Assembly (NCBI GenBank): GCA_910579755.1
Contig: CAJTVB010000031.1
Location: forward strand, 1 to 40,053
Length of the DNA stretch: 40,053 nt
Direction: 5' to 3'
DNA from: an uncultured Acetatifactor sp.
Lineage (GTDB): Bacteria > Bacillota > Clostridia > Lachnospirales > Lachnospiraceae
In this document: positions 7,279 through 15,369 of the stretch, in pieces
Numbering within the stretch: position 1 is the first letter of the stretch
Layout: each line of letters begins with the position of its first letter
Translations under genes and position numbers: made by a program
Notes under the pieces: model-generated
Database searches by the model: none
What the model was told of the DNA's origin: nothing
Seen by the model: the letters and a program-made list of their open reading frames with translations, nothing else

Positions 7279-7967
7279 TTCGGGCAGAGGGAATTACAAA
7301 ATATTATGGAGCCGGAAAAAACCGGTTTCCGGTGTTGAAGGAAATCAGTCTTTCTGTGGAGGAGGGGGATTTTACGGTCATTTTAGGGGCGTCCGGTTCC
7401 GGAAAATCTACCCTGCTGAATGTGTTGTCCGGTCTGGAGCGCCCGGAAGGCGGAAAAATCTGTTACGGGGAGACGGATATCACTGCGTTTTCGGACAGGG
7501 AGCTGACGGAGTTTCGGAAGGAGAATGTGGGATTTATTTTTCAGCAGTATTATCTGCTGCCCAATATGAATGTGGATCAGAATGTGAAGATGGGTGCCGA
7601 TCTGGCGGGCAACAGGAATTATGGAGACATCATAGATGCAGTGGGGCTGGGAGAGAAGAAGCGCCAGTACCCCAGTGAGCTTTCGGGTGGGGAACAGCAG
7701 CGGGTCTCCGTGGCAAGAGCGCTGGCCAAGCGTCCCAGGTTTCTGTTTCTGGATGAGCCCACCGGCGCGCTGGATGAGGAGACAGGACGTCAGGTGCTGG
7801 ACTATATTGTCAGACTTCAAAAGGAGTGCGGATTTACTATTGTGATGGTGACGCACAATCTGAACATAGCGGAAATGGCAAAGACTGTGATTCGGATGAA
7901 CAGCGGAAGAATATCAGATACTCATACTAATGAGATACAAAAAACAGCATATGAAATTGGTTGGTAG
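7275..7967 (+). CDS. MacB/LolD-type ABC transporter ATP-binding protein
   Basis: A 230-residue cytoplasmic ATPase with Walker A GASGSGKST at residues 38-46, Q-loop FIFQQYYLLPN, signature LSGGEQQRVSVARALA from about 135, Walker B FLFLDEPTGALD and the H-loop VTHN. This motif set is that of MacB/LolD/BceA ATPases, which work with FtsX-type permeases to move peptides or lipids by a mechanical cycle rather than classic transport. It is coupled to the TetR gene by an ATGA overlap and is followed 11 bases later by its permease. Expression should therefore be inducible through TetR. Confidence 0.9.
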   Translation: MIRAEGITKYYGAGKNRFPVLKEISLSVEEGDFTVILGASGSGKSTLLNVLSGLERPEGGKICYGETDITAFSDRELTEFRKENVGFIFQQYYLLPNMNVDQNVKMGADLAGNRNYGDIIDAVGLGEKKRQYPSELSGGEQQRVSVARALAKRPRFLFLDEPTGALDEETGRQVLDYIVRLQKECGFTIVMVTHNLNIAEMAKTVIRMNSGRISDTHTNEIQKTAYEIGW

Positions 7968-7978
7968 GAGGCGCGTGT

Positions 7979-9160
7979 ATGGTTGTGGGAATAAAGGATG
8001 CGGCAAAGCTTACGGGAATTTCCGTGATCATGGGCTGCGCGGCATTGATATGCACCATGTTTTTAAATTACTATTTTGATATGATTTTAATTGAAGATCA
8101 GCTTGCATCGGAGCAGGAAATAATAATGTATCATGCTCAGGAGGCTACGGTCAGGGTGATCTGCCTGGTAGCCGGGGGATGCCTTTTGGCCACCTCGGTG
8201 GTCATGCTGTTTTTCTATATCAAACATTATATCGACACCCATAAAAAGGAGCTGGGAATTTTGAAAGCCATCGGTTACGGCAGCTGGAAAATAGCCGTAC
8301 ATTTCTGGGTGTTTGGGGTCAGTGTCTTTCTGGGAGCGGCAGCAGGCTTCGGAGGAGCTTTTCTGCTCATGCCGTGGTTTTATGCGCTGCAGAATAAGGA
8401 TCAGTTTCTGCCGGAGGTTTTGCTTCATTTTCATCCGGAGGTTTTTGGACTTTTGGTGGTACTGCCCACGGCTGCTTTTTCGGCGCTTGCCATCTGCTAT
8501 GCCGGCATAAAGCTGAAACAGCCCGTGATGCTGCTGCTAAAGGAGAATTTTCGGACCAGGGAAGGAAAAAATAGAAAAGCAGCAGGAATGGCAGGGAAGA
8601 GAATAAAAGAAAAGACACAAAAGGCGGAAGGCACTTTTGTGGAGAATTTAAAGAGAAGCACACTGCGATCAAAGAAAACACTTGTATTTTTTATTGTGTT
8701 TGCTTCCTTTTGCTTCTCATCCATGACACAGATGTCATTTAGCATGAAGGATCTGTCCAGTGAGATGATGGGCGCCATGATGCTTTTGATCGGGCTTACT
8801 CTGGCCTGTGTGACACTGCTGCTTGCCATTACTACCGTAATTCGGGGAAATACCAGGACAATTGCCATGATGCAGGTTTTCGGATATTCCCAAAAGGAAT
8901 GCAGCCAGGCGCTGCTGGGGGGCTATCGCCCGGTTTCCTATATAGGCTTTGCGCTGGGAACAATATATCAATATGGCCTGCTGAAGGTGATGGTGGACGT
9001 GGTATTCCGGGATGTGGAGGGAGTTCCCGTATATGAATTTGATGTTCCTGTGATGCTTGTTTCTCTTGTGACTTTCGCTATATTCTATGAAGCGGTAATG
9101 TATTACTATACGGAAAAAATCAGGGGGATTTCGATGAAAGAGATTATGCTGGAAGGATAA
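7979..9160 (+). CDS. FtsX-like permease of MacB-type ABC system
   Basis: This 393-residue membrane protein has about eight predicted membrane segments in two groups of four, separated by a basic linker (near residues 190-225). The motif KKELGILKAIGYGSWKIA after the second segment is the FtsX-family signature, and a related MMQVFGYSQKE occurs in the second half. It lacks the large extracellular domain of MacB or BceB. It forms the transporter with the preceding ATPase. I chose the ATG at 7979, with AGGAGG at 7966-7971, over a TTG at 7961 that overlaps the ATPase gene. The substrate is unknown; antimicrobial peptide or lipid efflux is the common role in this family. Confidence 0.85.
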   Translation: MVVGIKDAAKLTGISVIMGCAALICTMFLNYYFDMILIEDQLASEQEIIMYHAQEATVRVICLVAGGCLLATSVVMLFFYIKHYIDTHKKELGILKAIGYGSWKIAVHFWVFGVSVFLGAAAGFGGAFLLMPWFYALQNKDQFLPEVLLHFHPEVFGLLVVLPTAAFSALAICYAGIKLKQPVMLLLKENFRTREGKNRKAAGMAGKRIKEKTQKAEGTFVENLKRSTLRSKKTLVFFIVFASFCFSSMTQMSFSMKDLSSEMMGAMMLLIGLTLACVTLLLAITTVIRGNTRTIAMMQVFGYSQKECSQALLGGYRPVSYIGFALGTIYQYGLLKVMVDVVFRDVEGVPVYEFDVPVMLVSLVTFAIFYEAVMYYYTEKIRGISMKEIMLEG

Positions 9161-9167
9161 AAGGGGA

Positions 9168-9227
9168 TTGACAGAGGTGGACTATTGTGATAGTCTATCC
9201 TTGCGCGAAAGACTATTATAATAGTCT
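9168..9227 (+). promoter_or_regulatory. Promoter with two BlaI-type operators
   Basis: TTGACA (9168-9173) has a weak -10 candidate, TAGTCT, at 9191-9196. Two palindromes surround the start region: 9180-9195 (GACTAT-TGTG-ATAGTC, imperfect centre) and 9210-9227 (AGACTATTATAATAGTCT, a perfect 18-bp palindrome), centred 31 bp apart, three helical turns. This is the layout of a bla/mec-type operator controlling the following BlaI gene. Confidence 0.7.
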
Positions 9228-9248
9228 GGAAAGGAGTTGAGTTATTGC

Positions 9249-9602
9249 ATGAAGCTGTTTGATTCGGAGCTGAAGGTGATGGAGGTTCTGTGGGAGCAGG
9301 GCAGCAAGCCTGCCAGGGACATTGTGGATGTATTGGCGGAACGCATTGGGTGGAATAAAAATACGACCTACACCGTGATTAAAAAGTGTATTGAAAAGGG
9401 CGTCATAGAGAGGGAAGAGCCCGGTTTTTTCTGCCATGCGCTGGTATCTAAGGAGGAAGTGGCTCAGAGCGAGACAGAGCAGCTGATCGATAAAATGTTC
9501 GGGGGCTCCAGCGAGTTGTTTTTTTCATCCTTTTTAAAGAATCAGGGAATATCGGAAGAGGAGGCAGAGCGCCTTTCTCAAATGATCAGGGAGGCGAAAT
9601 AG
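9249..9602 (+). CDS. BlaI/MecI/CopY-family repressor
   Basis: This 117-residue winged-helix repressor starts MKLFDSELKVMEVLW. It has the typical TTYTVIKKCIEKGVIERE recognition helix and wing, and a C-terminal dimerisation helix region (EEAERLSQMIREAK). BlaI proteins dimerise on palindromes and are inactivated by proteolysis triggered by a membrane M56 protease; that protease is the next gene. ATG 9249 is 12 bases after AAGGAG; a TTG at 9237 is too close to the site. The two palindromes just upstream should be its operators, giving autorepression. Confidence 0.9.
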   Translation: MKLFDSELKVMEVLWEQGSKPARDIVDVLAERIGWNKNTTYTVIKKCIEKGVIEREEPGFFCHALVSKEEVAQSETEQLIDKMFGGSSELFFSSFLKNQGISEEEAERLSQMIREAK

Positions 9603-9603
9603 T

Positions 9604-11259
9604 ATGCTGCGTTTTGGAATGAATATGCCGTTATTGTTAATGATGATTTATGGAAGCAATTTGATCGGCGTCGTGCTGGCGATAAGAGCTCTTTTGAAAA
9701 AACGGATGCCGAAGTTTGTTTTTCCCGTGCTCTGGGCATTGGTGATGGTTCGTTTTCTGGTGCCCTTTTCCCTGAGCACTCCCATTTCCGTACTTCCAGG
9801 GGCAGATATGCGCGAAAATTCCTGGTTGCAGTTCTTTTCCCCCGGTTTTGGAAATATAGATTCCTATGCGGAAAGTACGGGGGTACAGCAGGACAGCATT
9901 TATTCGGGAACCCGGGATCCTGGACATAGCCAGACTCTGTCGGAAACGGTTCCACAGATGGAAGATGGCAAAGAACGTGCGGAGAGCAGCATGGCAGTTG
10001 TGGAAGAGGCACACGATGCTGCTCAGGGCCGGGGCGAGCCTTCTACTGGGGTACATCTGATGCAGTATGGTTTTCGTATGCCGGAATGGCGTCTCCTGCT
10101 TTTTACGATCTGGCTGGGAGGAATGGCTGCGGTGGCCGGTGTGCTGATTTGGCAGAAATTCTGCTATTCTCAGAAGCTGAAAAACAGGCTTTTGATAGAG
10201 CATAACGAGACTGTCAACGGGATTTTACGCGGCATGGGAATGGGCCATGTGCTGGTGTTTACCAATGATGAGATTGCATCTCCTTTAGTGTGCGGACTGG
10301 TCAGTCCCCGGATTTATCTGCCCACCCGGATGGACTTTCAAAATAAGGAGCTTTTGAGTCATGTTCTTGCCCATGAGTGTATGCATATAAAGCGCAGGGA
10401 TAATTGGATGAAAGCGGCCATGCTGTTGGTTTTGTGCGTCAACTGGTTTAATCCGCTGGTGTGGATCATGTCAAAGTTTCTTTCCGCGGATCTGGAGGCA
10501 GCCTGTGACGGAGCGGTTCTGCAGTATTACCAGGGCGATGAGAGAAAGAGCTACGCCGCCAGTCTGCTGGCAATGGCCGTCACCGGAAACCGCACCACAC
10601 TGTTGTACAGCGCCTTTTCCAGGACGGAGGTGGAAAGGCGGATTAAAAATGTGCTGGCGTATAAGAGAATGTCGGTTATGGCGATGCTGCTTTCCGTTTT
10701 ATTGCTTGGCAGCAGCATGGTGGCATTTGCCGCCGGATGCCGGGCTCCTTTTTCGGAGGATCTGAGCAGCTTCTGCTTCAGCAGCAATCTTCGGTGGGGT
10801 GTCCGGGCCACACTGAGCCGTGATATTGTATCCGGGGAGAAGGCCCGGGAGCGGGCGGACAATGTAATCCTGGATATTCTGAAAGCGGATACCACCAAGG
10901 ATCCGCAGATTCTGGAGGAGCAGATCAAGGCTGGTCTGGCAGAGGAATTCGGTGTGGAGAAGGGCGCTTTTATCATCGATTTTTCTCTTCTGCTGGAGGA
11001 AGAGGAAAGAAATGCGGAATATGAGTCCTGGGGGCTGACCCGCGGAGAGGATGGATTTTTCCTGTATAAAGGGGAGAGAGTCCGTACCTTTGCAGATGAG
11101 GTACTGGGCTTCTGGCAATCCACAGAAGAAGGCGCTGCGGATGTGCGGATTCAAAGGGATCGGTTCGGTTATATCATTTCTGTGTCGGCGCTGCACCAGG
11201 GAGACGAGGAATATGACCGGCGGACCAGGGAAATTGAGCGGAACAGGAGCATATGGTAA
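9604..11259 (+). CDS. M56-family (BlaR1/MecR1-like) membrane metalloprotease
   Basis: This 551-residue membrane protein has hydrophobic segments near residues 8-30, 38-58, 162-183 and after the zinc site. The zinc-binding HECMH is at 257-261, and DLEAACDGAV downstream supplies the third ligand. In BlaR1-type systems the sensor's protease activity leads to BlaI cleavage. The C-terminal part after the last membrane segment (about residue 378 on) is a soluble domain of about 170 residues that does not show penicillin-binding SxxK, SxN or KTG motifs, so the signal is probably not a beta-lactam. A 60-residue polar loop (near 75-150) lies before the protease core. It follows BlaI by one base. Confidence 0.85.
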   Translation: MLRFGMNMPLLLMMIYGSNLIGVVLAIRALLKKRMPKFVFPVLWALVMVRFLVPFSLSTPISVLPGADMRENSWLQFFSPGFGNIDSYAESTGVQQDSIYSGTRDPGHSQTLSETVPQMEDGKERAESSMAVVEEAHDAAQGRGEPSTGVHLMQYGFRMPEWRLLLFTIWLGGMAAVAGVLIWQKFCYSQKLKNRLLIEHNETVNGILRGMGMGHVLVFTNDEIASPLVCGLVSPRIYLPTRMDFQNKELLSHVLAHECMHIKRRDNWMKAAMLLVLCVNWFNPLVWIMSKFLSADLEAACDGAVLQYYQGDERKSYAASLLAMAVTGNRTTLLYSAFSRTEVERRIKNVLAYKRMSVMAMLLSVLLLGSSMVAFAAGCRAPFSEDLSSFCFSSNLRWGVRATLSRDIVSGEKARERADNVILDILKADTTKDPQILEEQIKAGLAEEFGVEKGAFIIDFSLLLEEEERNAEYESWGLTRGEDGFFLYKGERVRTFADEVLGFWQSTEEGAADVRIQRDRFGYIISVSALHQGDEEYDRRTREIERNRSIW

Positions 11260-11263
11260 TGAG

Positions 11264-12175
11264 ATGAAAACGGTATCGAAACAGAAAAGGCAGGCCGGCA
11301 GAGCCGGAAAATATGCGGCGGGAATCGCGATCCTGGCAGCAGTGCTGGCAGTCGCAGGTCTTCTGTTTTTAAGGCATAAGGATGGTAAATACAGTGTGAC
11401 CCAGTATGCCTCTGTCACAGGACGACAGGCTATGATCTATACCATCACGGACAGGGAAGGGCATCTGGTGGTGATCGACGGCGGATGGAGAGAGGATGCA
11501 GGGCAGCTGCTTTCGATAATCAATGAGCAGCATGACGGCCATGTGGATGCCTGGATCCTGACACACCCTCATCCGGATCATATAGGCGCCTTTAATGAGA
11601 TCTATGCCTCCGGCCAGGTGGAGATTGACAAAATCTATACGGTTCCCGTGGACTATGAAATATATAAGGGTAAAGCCCAGGAATGGGACGAATTTTCGGT
11701 TTATGAGGAGTTTGTCCGGCTTACGGAGGGTGAGGCAGATATGTCGTTTTTGCGGGAGGGTGAAATCCTGGACCTGATCGGGTTGAAAATGGAGGTTTTC
11801 CACAGCTTTGATTCTCAGCAGATGGCGGAGGTCAAGGATCCCTGCAATGACGGAGGAATGATTTTCCGACTGAGCACAGAGCGGGAATCTATGCTGTTTT
11901 TGGCCGATGTGGGAGTGGGACAAAGCGACTATATTCTAAATCAATACGGAGAGCGGCTAAAGTCGGATTACGTACAGATGGGGCATCACGGAAACGGCGG
12001 AATGGATGAAAGGGTGTATCAGAAAATCAGTCCCAGAGAAGCGTTTTTTGACATTCCGGAGGGTATGATGCAGGATGAGCGGTTGAACGCAGGGGAAAAA
12101 CGGGCGCTGATGGATTCTCTGGGAGCAAAGATTCACTATTATGCCACCGCGCCTAATGTGATAAAGCTGAAATAG
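11264..12175 (+). CDS. Membrane-anchored metallo-beta-lactamase-fold hydrolase
   Basis: This 303-residue protein has a basic N-terminus, one membrane segment (about residues 18-37) and an external MBL domain. The metal motif HPHPDH is at 101-106, with DGG in the first strand, later FLADVG, and GHHGNGG for further ligands. The pattern is closest to ComEC-tail and related MBL-fold hydrolases rather than class B beta-lactamases. It starts four bases after the protease stop, with only a distant AGGAG, so it is probably coupled. A longer frame from 11051 lies inside the protease gene and is rejected. Its job may be to act on the ligand sensed by the BlaI/M56 pair; that is inference. Confidence 0.8.
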   Translation: MKTVSKQKRQAGRAGKYAAGIAILAAVLAVAGLLFLRHKDGKYSVTQYASVTGRQAMIYTITDREGHLVVIDGGWREDAGQLLSIINEQHDGHVDAWILTHPHPDHIGAFNEIYASGQVEIDKIYTVPVDYEIYKGKAQEWDEFSVYEEFVRLTEGEADMSFLREGEILDLIGLKMEVFHSFDSQQMAEVKDPCNDGGMIFRLSTERESMLFLADVGVGQSDYILNQYGERLKSDYVQMGHHGNGGMDERVYQKISPREAFFDIPEGMMQDERLNAGEKRALMDSLGAKIHYYATAPNVIKLK

Positions 12176-12212
12176 GGGTGCCCATCCTGGGGCGGCAGAG
12201 CACTGACCCGGC

Positions 12213-13946
12213 CTATTGGCTGATGGCCAGCGCTTTGCCGCCGCTTATGATAAAGCCGATATTATTCACGGAGCCGCCGGAGGGGATGCTGCCGTTATAA
12301 TCCTTGTTGGTAATATGCAGAGTCTGTCCGGAGACTGTGTATTCTCCGTTCCAGCAGTCGGAGAGCGTGAAGGCTTCACTGAAGGGCACATCCACCGCCC
12401 AGTTACTGCAGTCCGTGCCGGAGGTATTCTGCAGAGTGAGCTCATACTGATAATAGGACAGACCCTCAGATTCCCAGCTGTTGATGAGCTTTGCGGTGAA
12501 GGACACAGGACAGCCGGCGCCTTCCGGTGAAAGAGGGACCTTCGTATTTTCCGGAGGGTTGTCAGTCTGCGCAGGAGAAGGAGCAGGTGTCTGCCCGGAA
12601 GGTTTGCTGGTCCGTGCAGGAGAGAGGGCGCTTTGCTCCAGGGATGAGTCTGGAGTGTCTTCGCCGGTGAGCATGGCAAACAGCCATCTGCCGGAGGAGC
12701 TGAGGTCATCCTCCGTGAAACCGGAGGTTTTATTACAGCCGGCGGACAGAATTGCCGAGGTCTCGCTTTTATTTGACAGATTCCAGGCCACATAGCTGAT
12801 CCCGTATTGATTCATGACATCGATCCATTTCCGGGCCTGGTTTTCATCAATGGAACCGTTTCCGCTGGCGTCACAGATGCCGTATTCCGACACAAATATC
12901 GGAAGCCCCGCGTCAATGGCATCGGTCATGGCTTTCCTTAGAGAATCCTTGTGGGTGGCGGCATAAAAATGCAGGGAATACATGATATTGTCATATCCGG
13001 AGATGGGATCAGCCGCCGCCTGGTCTACATATTGGGACCAGTTGGGGGTTCCTACAATAATGATTCCGTCCTCATCATTGTTCCGGATCACGGGGATAAT
13101 CTCTTCGGCATAAGCCTTGATATCGCTCCAGGAGGTGCTGCCGTTGGGTTCGTTGCAGATTTCATACAATACATTGTTTCGGGAGGCGTAGTCCTGCGAC
13201 ATTTCCTGAAAAAAATCCCTGGCCTGATCCAGGTAGGTGTTGGGATTGCCGTCGGAGAGAATGTGCCAGTCCAGGATAACATACATGTCCAGCTCTGAGG
13301 CGTATTCCACGCCGTTTCGAATCAGCTCCTTCAGGGCTTCCTGGTCTCCGCCGCTGCAATAGCCGCCGTATTCCGCGGTGTACATGGCCAGACGGATTAC
13401 ATTTACATTCCATTCTTCCCGAAGCTGGCGGAAGCATTCTTTATTGACATATTCGGGGAACCATGACAGGCCATGGGTGCTGATTCCCTTTAGCTGGACG
13501 GCATGACCGTCTTTATTCGTCAGCTGGGTTCCGCTGACCTGCAGTGCCCCTGAAATAGAAGGATAGGCGGCATATGGCCCGGCTTCGCCGGAGGGCGCCG
13601 GAGAGGGCGGTACAGGCGAAGCGGAGGGTTCAGGGCTTTGAGCAGGTGCTTTTGCAGGGGGATACTCATGGGAAGCGCCTTCGGAGGCAGGATCCCCGGA
13701 AGCAGAGTTGCTGGAAGCGGGAGCATCGTCAGCAGGATCCCCGGAAACCGAGTCGTTGGAAGAGGGGGTATTGTCGGCGGGATCTTTGGAGACAGGCTCT
13801 TTGGCTCCCGGGTTTTTGGAGCCGGCAGCATCTCCGGGGGAATCTGCATGGGCGGCGGAGGTATCTGCGCCGCAGCCCGATATGAGAAAAAGTGAAATGA
13901 GCAGAAGAACAAAAGCGGTTCCTATCTTTTTTTTGCTTTTTTTCAT
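12213..13946 (-). CDS. GH5 cellulase (endoglucanase) lipoprotein with CBM2
   Basis: This 577-residue surface enzyme begins with a lipoprotein signal (LISGC, lipidated Cys25). A Pro/Ser/Asp-rich linker (about 30-130) contains a 15-residue tandem repeat. The GH5 barrel (about 135-430) has motifs GISTHGLSW, VIRLAMY, acid/base Glu266 in CNEPNG and nucleophile Glu354 in SEYG. A second Pro-rich linker leads to a C-terminal CBM2-like cellulose-binding module (about 475-577, with paired cysteines and exposed tryptophans). It should cut beta-1,4-glucan at the cell surface. ATG 13946 follows AAAGGA by six bases; a TTG six bases upstream is less likely. It converges with the MBL gene. No cellulose transporter lies next to it. 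Confidence 0.9.
   Translation of the reverse strand: MKKSKKKIGTAFVLLLISLFLISGCGADTSAAHADSPGDAAGSKNPGAKEPVSKDPADNTPSSNDSVSGDPADDAPASSNSASGDPASEGASHEYPPAKAPAQSPEPSASPVPPSPAPSGEAGPYAAYPSISGALQVSGTQLTNKDGHAVQLKGISTHGLSWFPEYVNKECFRQLREEWNVNVIRLAMYTAEYGGYCSGGDQEALKELIRNGVEYASELDMYVILDWHILSDGNPNTYLDQARDFFQEMSQDYASRNNVLYEICNEPNGSTSWSDIKAYAEEIIPVIRNNDEDGIIIVGTPNWSQYVDQAAADPISGYDNIMYSLHFYAATHKDSLRKAMTDAIDAGLPIFVSEYGICDASGNGSIDENQARKWIDVMNQYGISYVAWNLSNKSETSAILSAGCNKTSGFTEDDLSSSGRWLFAMLTGEDTPDSSLEQSALSPARTSKPSGQTPAPSPAQTDNPPENTKVPLSPEGAGCPVSFTAKLINSWESEGLSYYQYELTLQNTSGTDCSNWAVDVPFSEAFTLSDCWNGEYTVSGQTLHITNKDYNGSIPSGGSVNNIGFIISGGKALAISQ
13695..13784 (-). repeat. Two 45-bp tandem repeats in the cellulase linker
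   Basis: Residues 55-69 and 70-84 are successive copies of a DPADxxPxSSNxSxSG unit, and a third partial unit (DPASEG) follows. The repeat forms a flexible spacer between the lipid anchor and the GH5 domain. Such repeats often vary in copy number between strains. Confidence 0.75.
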
Positions 13947-13976
13947 AAACAATCCTTTGTGCCCGCTTATGCAGGG

Positions 13977-14555
13977 CTATTTATCAGATATTTTTCGCAG
14001 CCGCTCCTTTTCCTTCCAAAGCTTTCCCAGCTCCAGATAACATTGATAATTCATATGGCAGTCCTGCAGGGCGCGGTGGGCTCCTTTGGTGGAGATGGAG
14101 AAATGCTCCGCCAGGTCCGTAAGGCGGTGATGGCGCAGCGTCGGCAGGCAGTTTCTGGCCAGATACAAGGTATCTACATAGTCGTTTGTCACCTTTGTGC
14201 CCAGCTCACGAACCGCTCCGTCATAGAGGAAATTGGTGTCAAATGTGTGGATGTTGTGGCCCACAAGAATATCCCTGCCCACAAAAGCCAGAAAATCGTC
14301 AAGAGCCTGGCGCAGATCCGGCGCGGAGGCGACCATGCTGTCCGTAATGCCGTTAACCTGTGTGGCGGCATATGGGATGGGAATATGGGGGTTCACAAGA
14401 GTGGAAAATTCATCTGCCGCCTGATTCTGCCGGACCCGTATGGCGGAAATCTCAATGATTTCGTCATTGGCAGGACTTAAGCCTGTGGTCTCCAGGTCAA
14501 AAACAATATAGTTTCCGTCGTGGTAGAGCAATCTTTTTCCTTTGTCTCTGATCAT
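13977..14555 (-). CDS. DnaQ-like 3'-5' exonuclease (DEDDh)
   Basis: A 192-residue nuclease with the three exonuclease motifs: FDLETTG (Asp20, Glu22), HNIHTFDTNFL (about 100-110), and HRALQDC near the C-terminus with the DEDDh histidine. This is the fold of DNA polymerase III epsilon/PolC exonuclease domains. As a stand-alone protein it could proofread, trim DNA ends or process RNA. It lies between the GNAT gene and the cellulase, all on the minus strand, with short gaps; no functional link to either is evident. A GCAGGA site precedes the ATG. Confidence 0.85.
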   Translation of the reverse strand: MIRDKGKRLLYHDGNYIVFDLETTGLSPANDEIIEISAIRVRQNQAADEFSTLVNPHIPIPYAATQVNGITDSMVASAPDLRQALDDFLAFVGRDILVGHNIHTFDTNFLYDGAVRELGTKVTNDYVDTLYLARNCLPTLRHHRLTDLAEHFSISTKGAHRALQDCHMNYQCYLELGKLWKEKERLRKISDK

Positions 14556-14590
14556 ATTCCATATCCTGCCTTATCTTTTGGATTGCAATG

Positions 14591-14604
14591 GTTACTGTTC
14601 ACGG
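14591..14604. repeat. Palindromic repeat half-unit overlapping a gene end
   Basis: GTTACTGTTCACGG matches the reverse complement of the element at 30814-30846 at 13 of 14 positions. It supplies the stop codon and last residues (REQ) of the acetyltransferase gene, as repeat elements sometimes do when they land at gene ends. Confidence 0.35.
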
Positions 14605-15140
14605 AGCCGGAAATACTGTTCTCTGGTAATTAACACTTCGAGAATTCCATTTTCCTGCCGATATCTTGTGAATCCGGCAGACAAATGTGCCTGCGCTGCA
14701 GCAATCCGATTTTCCTCAAAATCATTATGTACGGCTTCTGCACCCATTTTTTCGAAAACATGCTGAAGCAATAGCTGCAGGGCAATGACCGAATAGCCCT
14801 TTCCGCGGTATTTCGCTTCCAAAACAATACCCATATGGTACCAGTCGTCGTTTTCGTTTATATGAACATTGACTTCACCGATAAATTCGCCGTCGGACTC
14901 CCGGACAATGTACGCATAAAACCGCACGGGTTCCTGCCCGATAAAATAAGAATACCAGTGGGCCCATTCCTTTTCGGGAAAAGCGATACATCCTGTTAAT
15001 TTATCATAACCGTCGAAGTTTAAATCATAGCCCTTGTTGTAGCACATGGTATCAGGATCCTGCATGATTTTCTGACGATACCAAAGTTCTTCATAAGCCG
15101 GAACATGTAAATATAACAGATCTTTCATAAATTGCCCCAT
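14592..15140 (-). CDS. GNAT-family N-acetyltransferase
   Basis: This 182-residue protein has the acetyl-CoA-binding core: a strand ending MGIVLEAKYRGKGYS (about 103-117; RGKGY is the pyrophosphate-binding loop), helix LQLLLQHVFEKMG, then NRIAAAQAHLSAGFTRYRQENG. The family acetylates amines on small molecules, peptides or proteins; the substrate here is unknown. An internal ATG at 15128 (MKDLLYLHVP) is an alternative start with GGGG in front. The 3' end overlaps a palindromic repeat fragment. Confidence 0.85.
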   Translation of the reverse strand: MGQFMKDLLYLHVPAYEELWYRQKIMQDPDTMCYNKGYDLNFDGYDKLTGCIAFPEKEWAHWYSYFIGQEPVRFYAYIVRESDGEFIGEVNVHINENDDWYHMGIVLEAKYRGKGYSVIALQLLLQHVFEKMGAEAVHNDFEENRIAAAQAHLSAGFTRYRQENGILEVLITREQYFRLREQ

Positions 15141-15260
15141 AATTTACGGCATGATGGCCATTCGGCCACTTTTCTGCCTCGAATAAGGACATTTTACCAT
15201 ACATACCTGAATATATCTATTAAATTCTGTACTTTTACAGCCTCGGTTTCCCGGCGGGGA

Positions 15261-15313
15261 GGAAAGCTTTCCGGAAAAATGGGGTTGCAGAATTTCTAAG
15301 TCGATTTTATAAT
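15261..15313 (+). promoter_or_regulatory. lacI-family gene promoter with upstream palindrome
   Basis: TTGCAG (15285-15290) and TATAAT (15308-15313) have a 17-base spacer. The perfect 12-bp palindrome GGAAAGCTTTCC (15261-15272) lies 12 bases before the -35 and could bind an activator or repressor. The leader to the ATG at 15370 is about 50 bases. Confidence 0.6.
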
Positions 15314-15369
15314 AGCGTACAGGAGTACTTTTTACTGATAAAGAAAGCCGTGAGAAGGGGGCATAATTG

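Noticed and set aside
11051..11263. N-terminal extension of the MBL-fold gene
   Set aside because: These 71 codons lie inside the M56 protease gene; the start at 11264 gives a normal signal-anchor.
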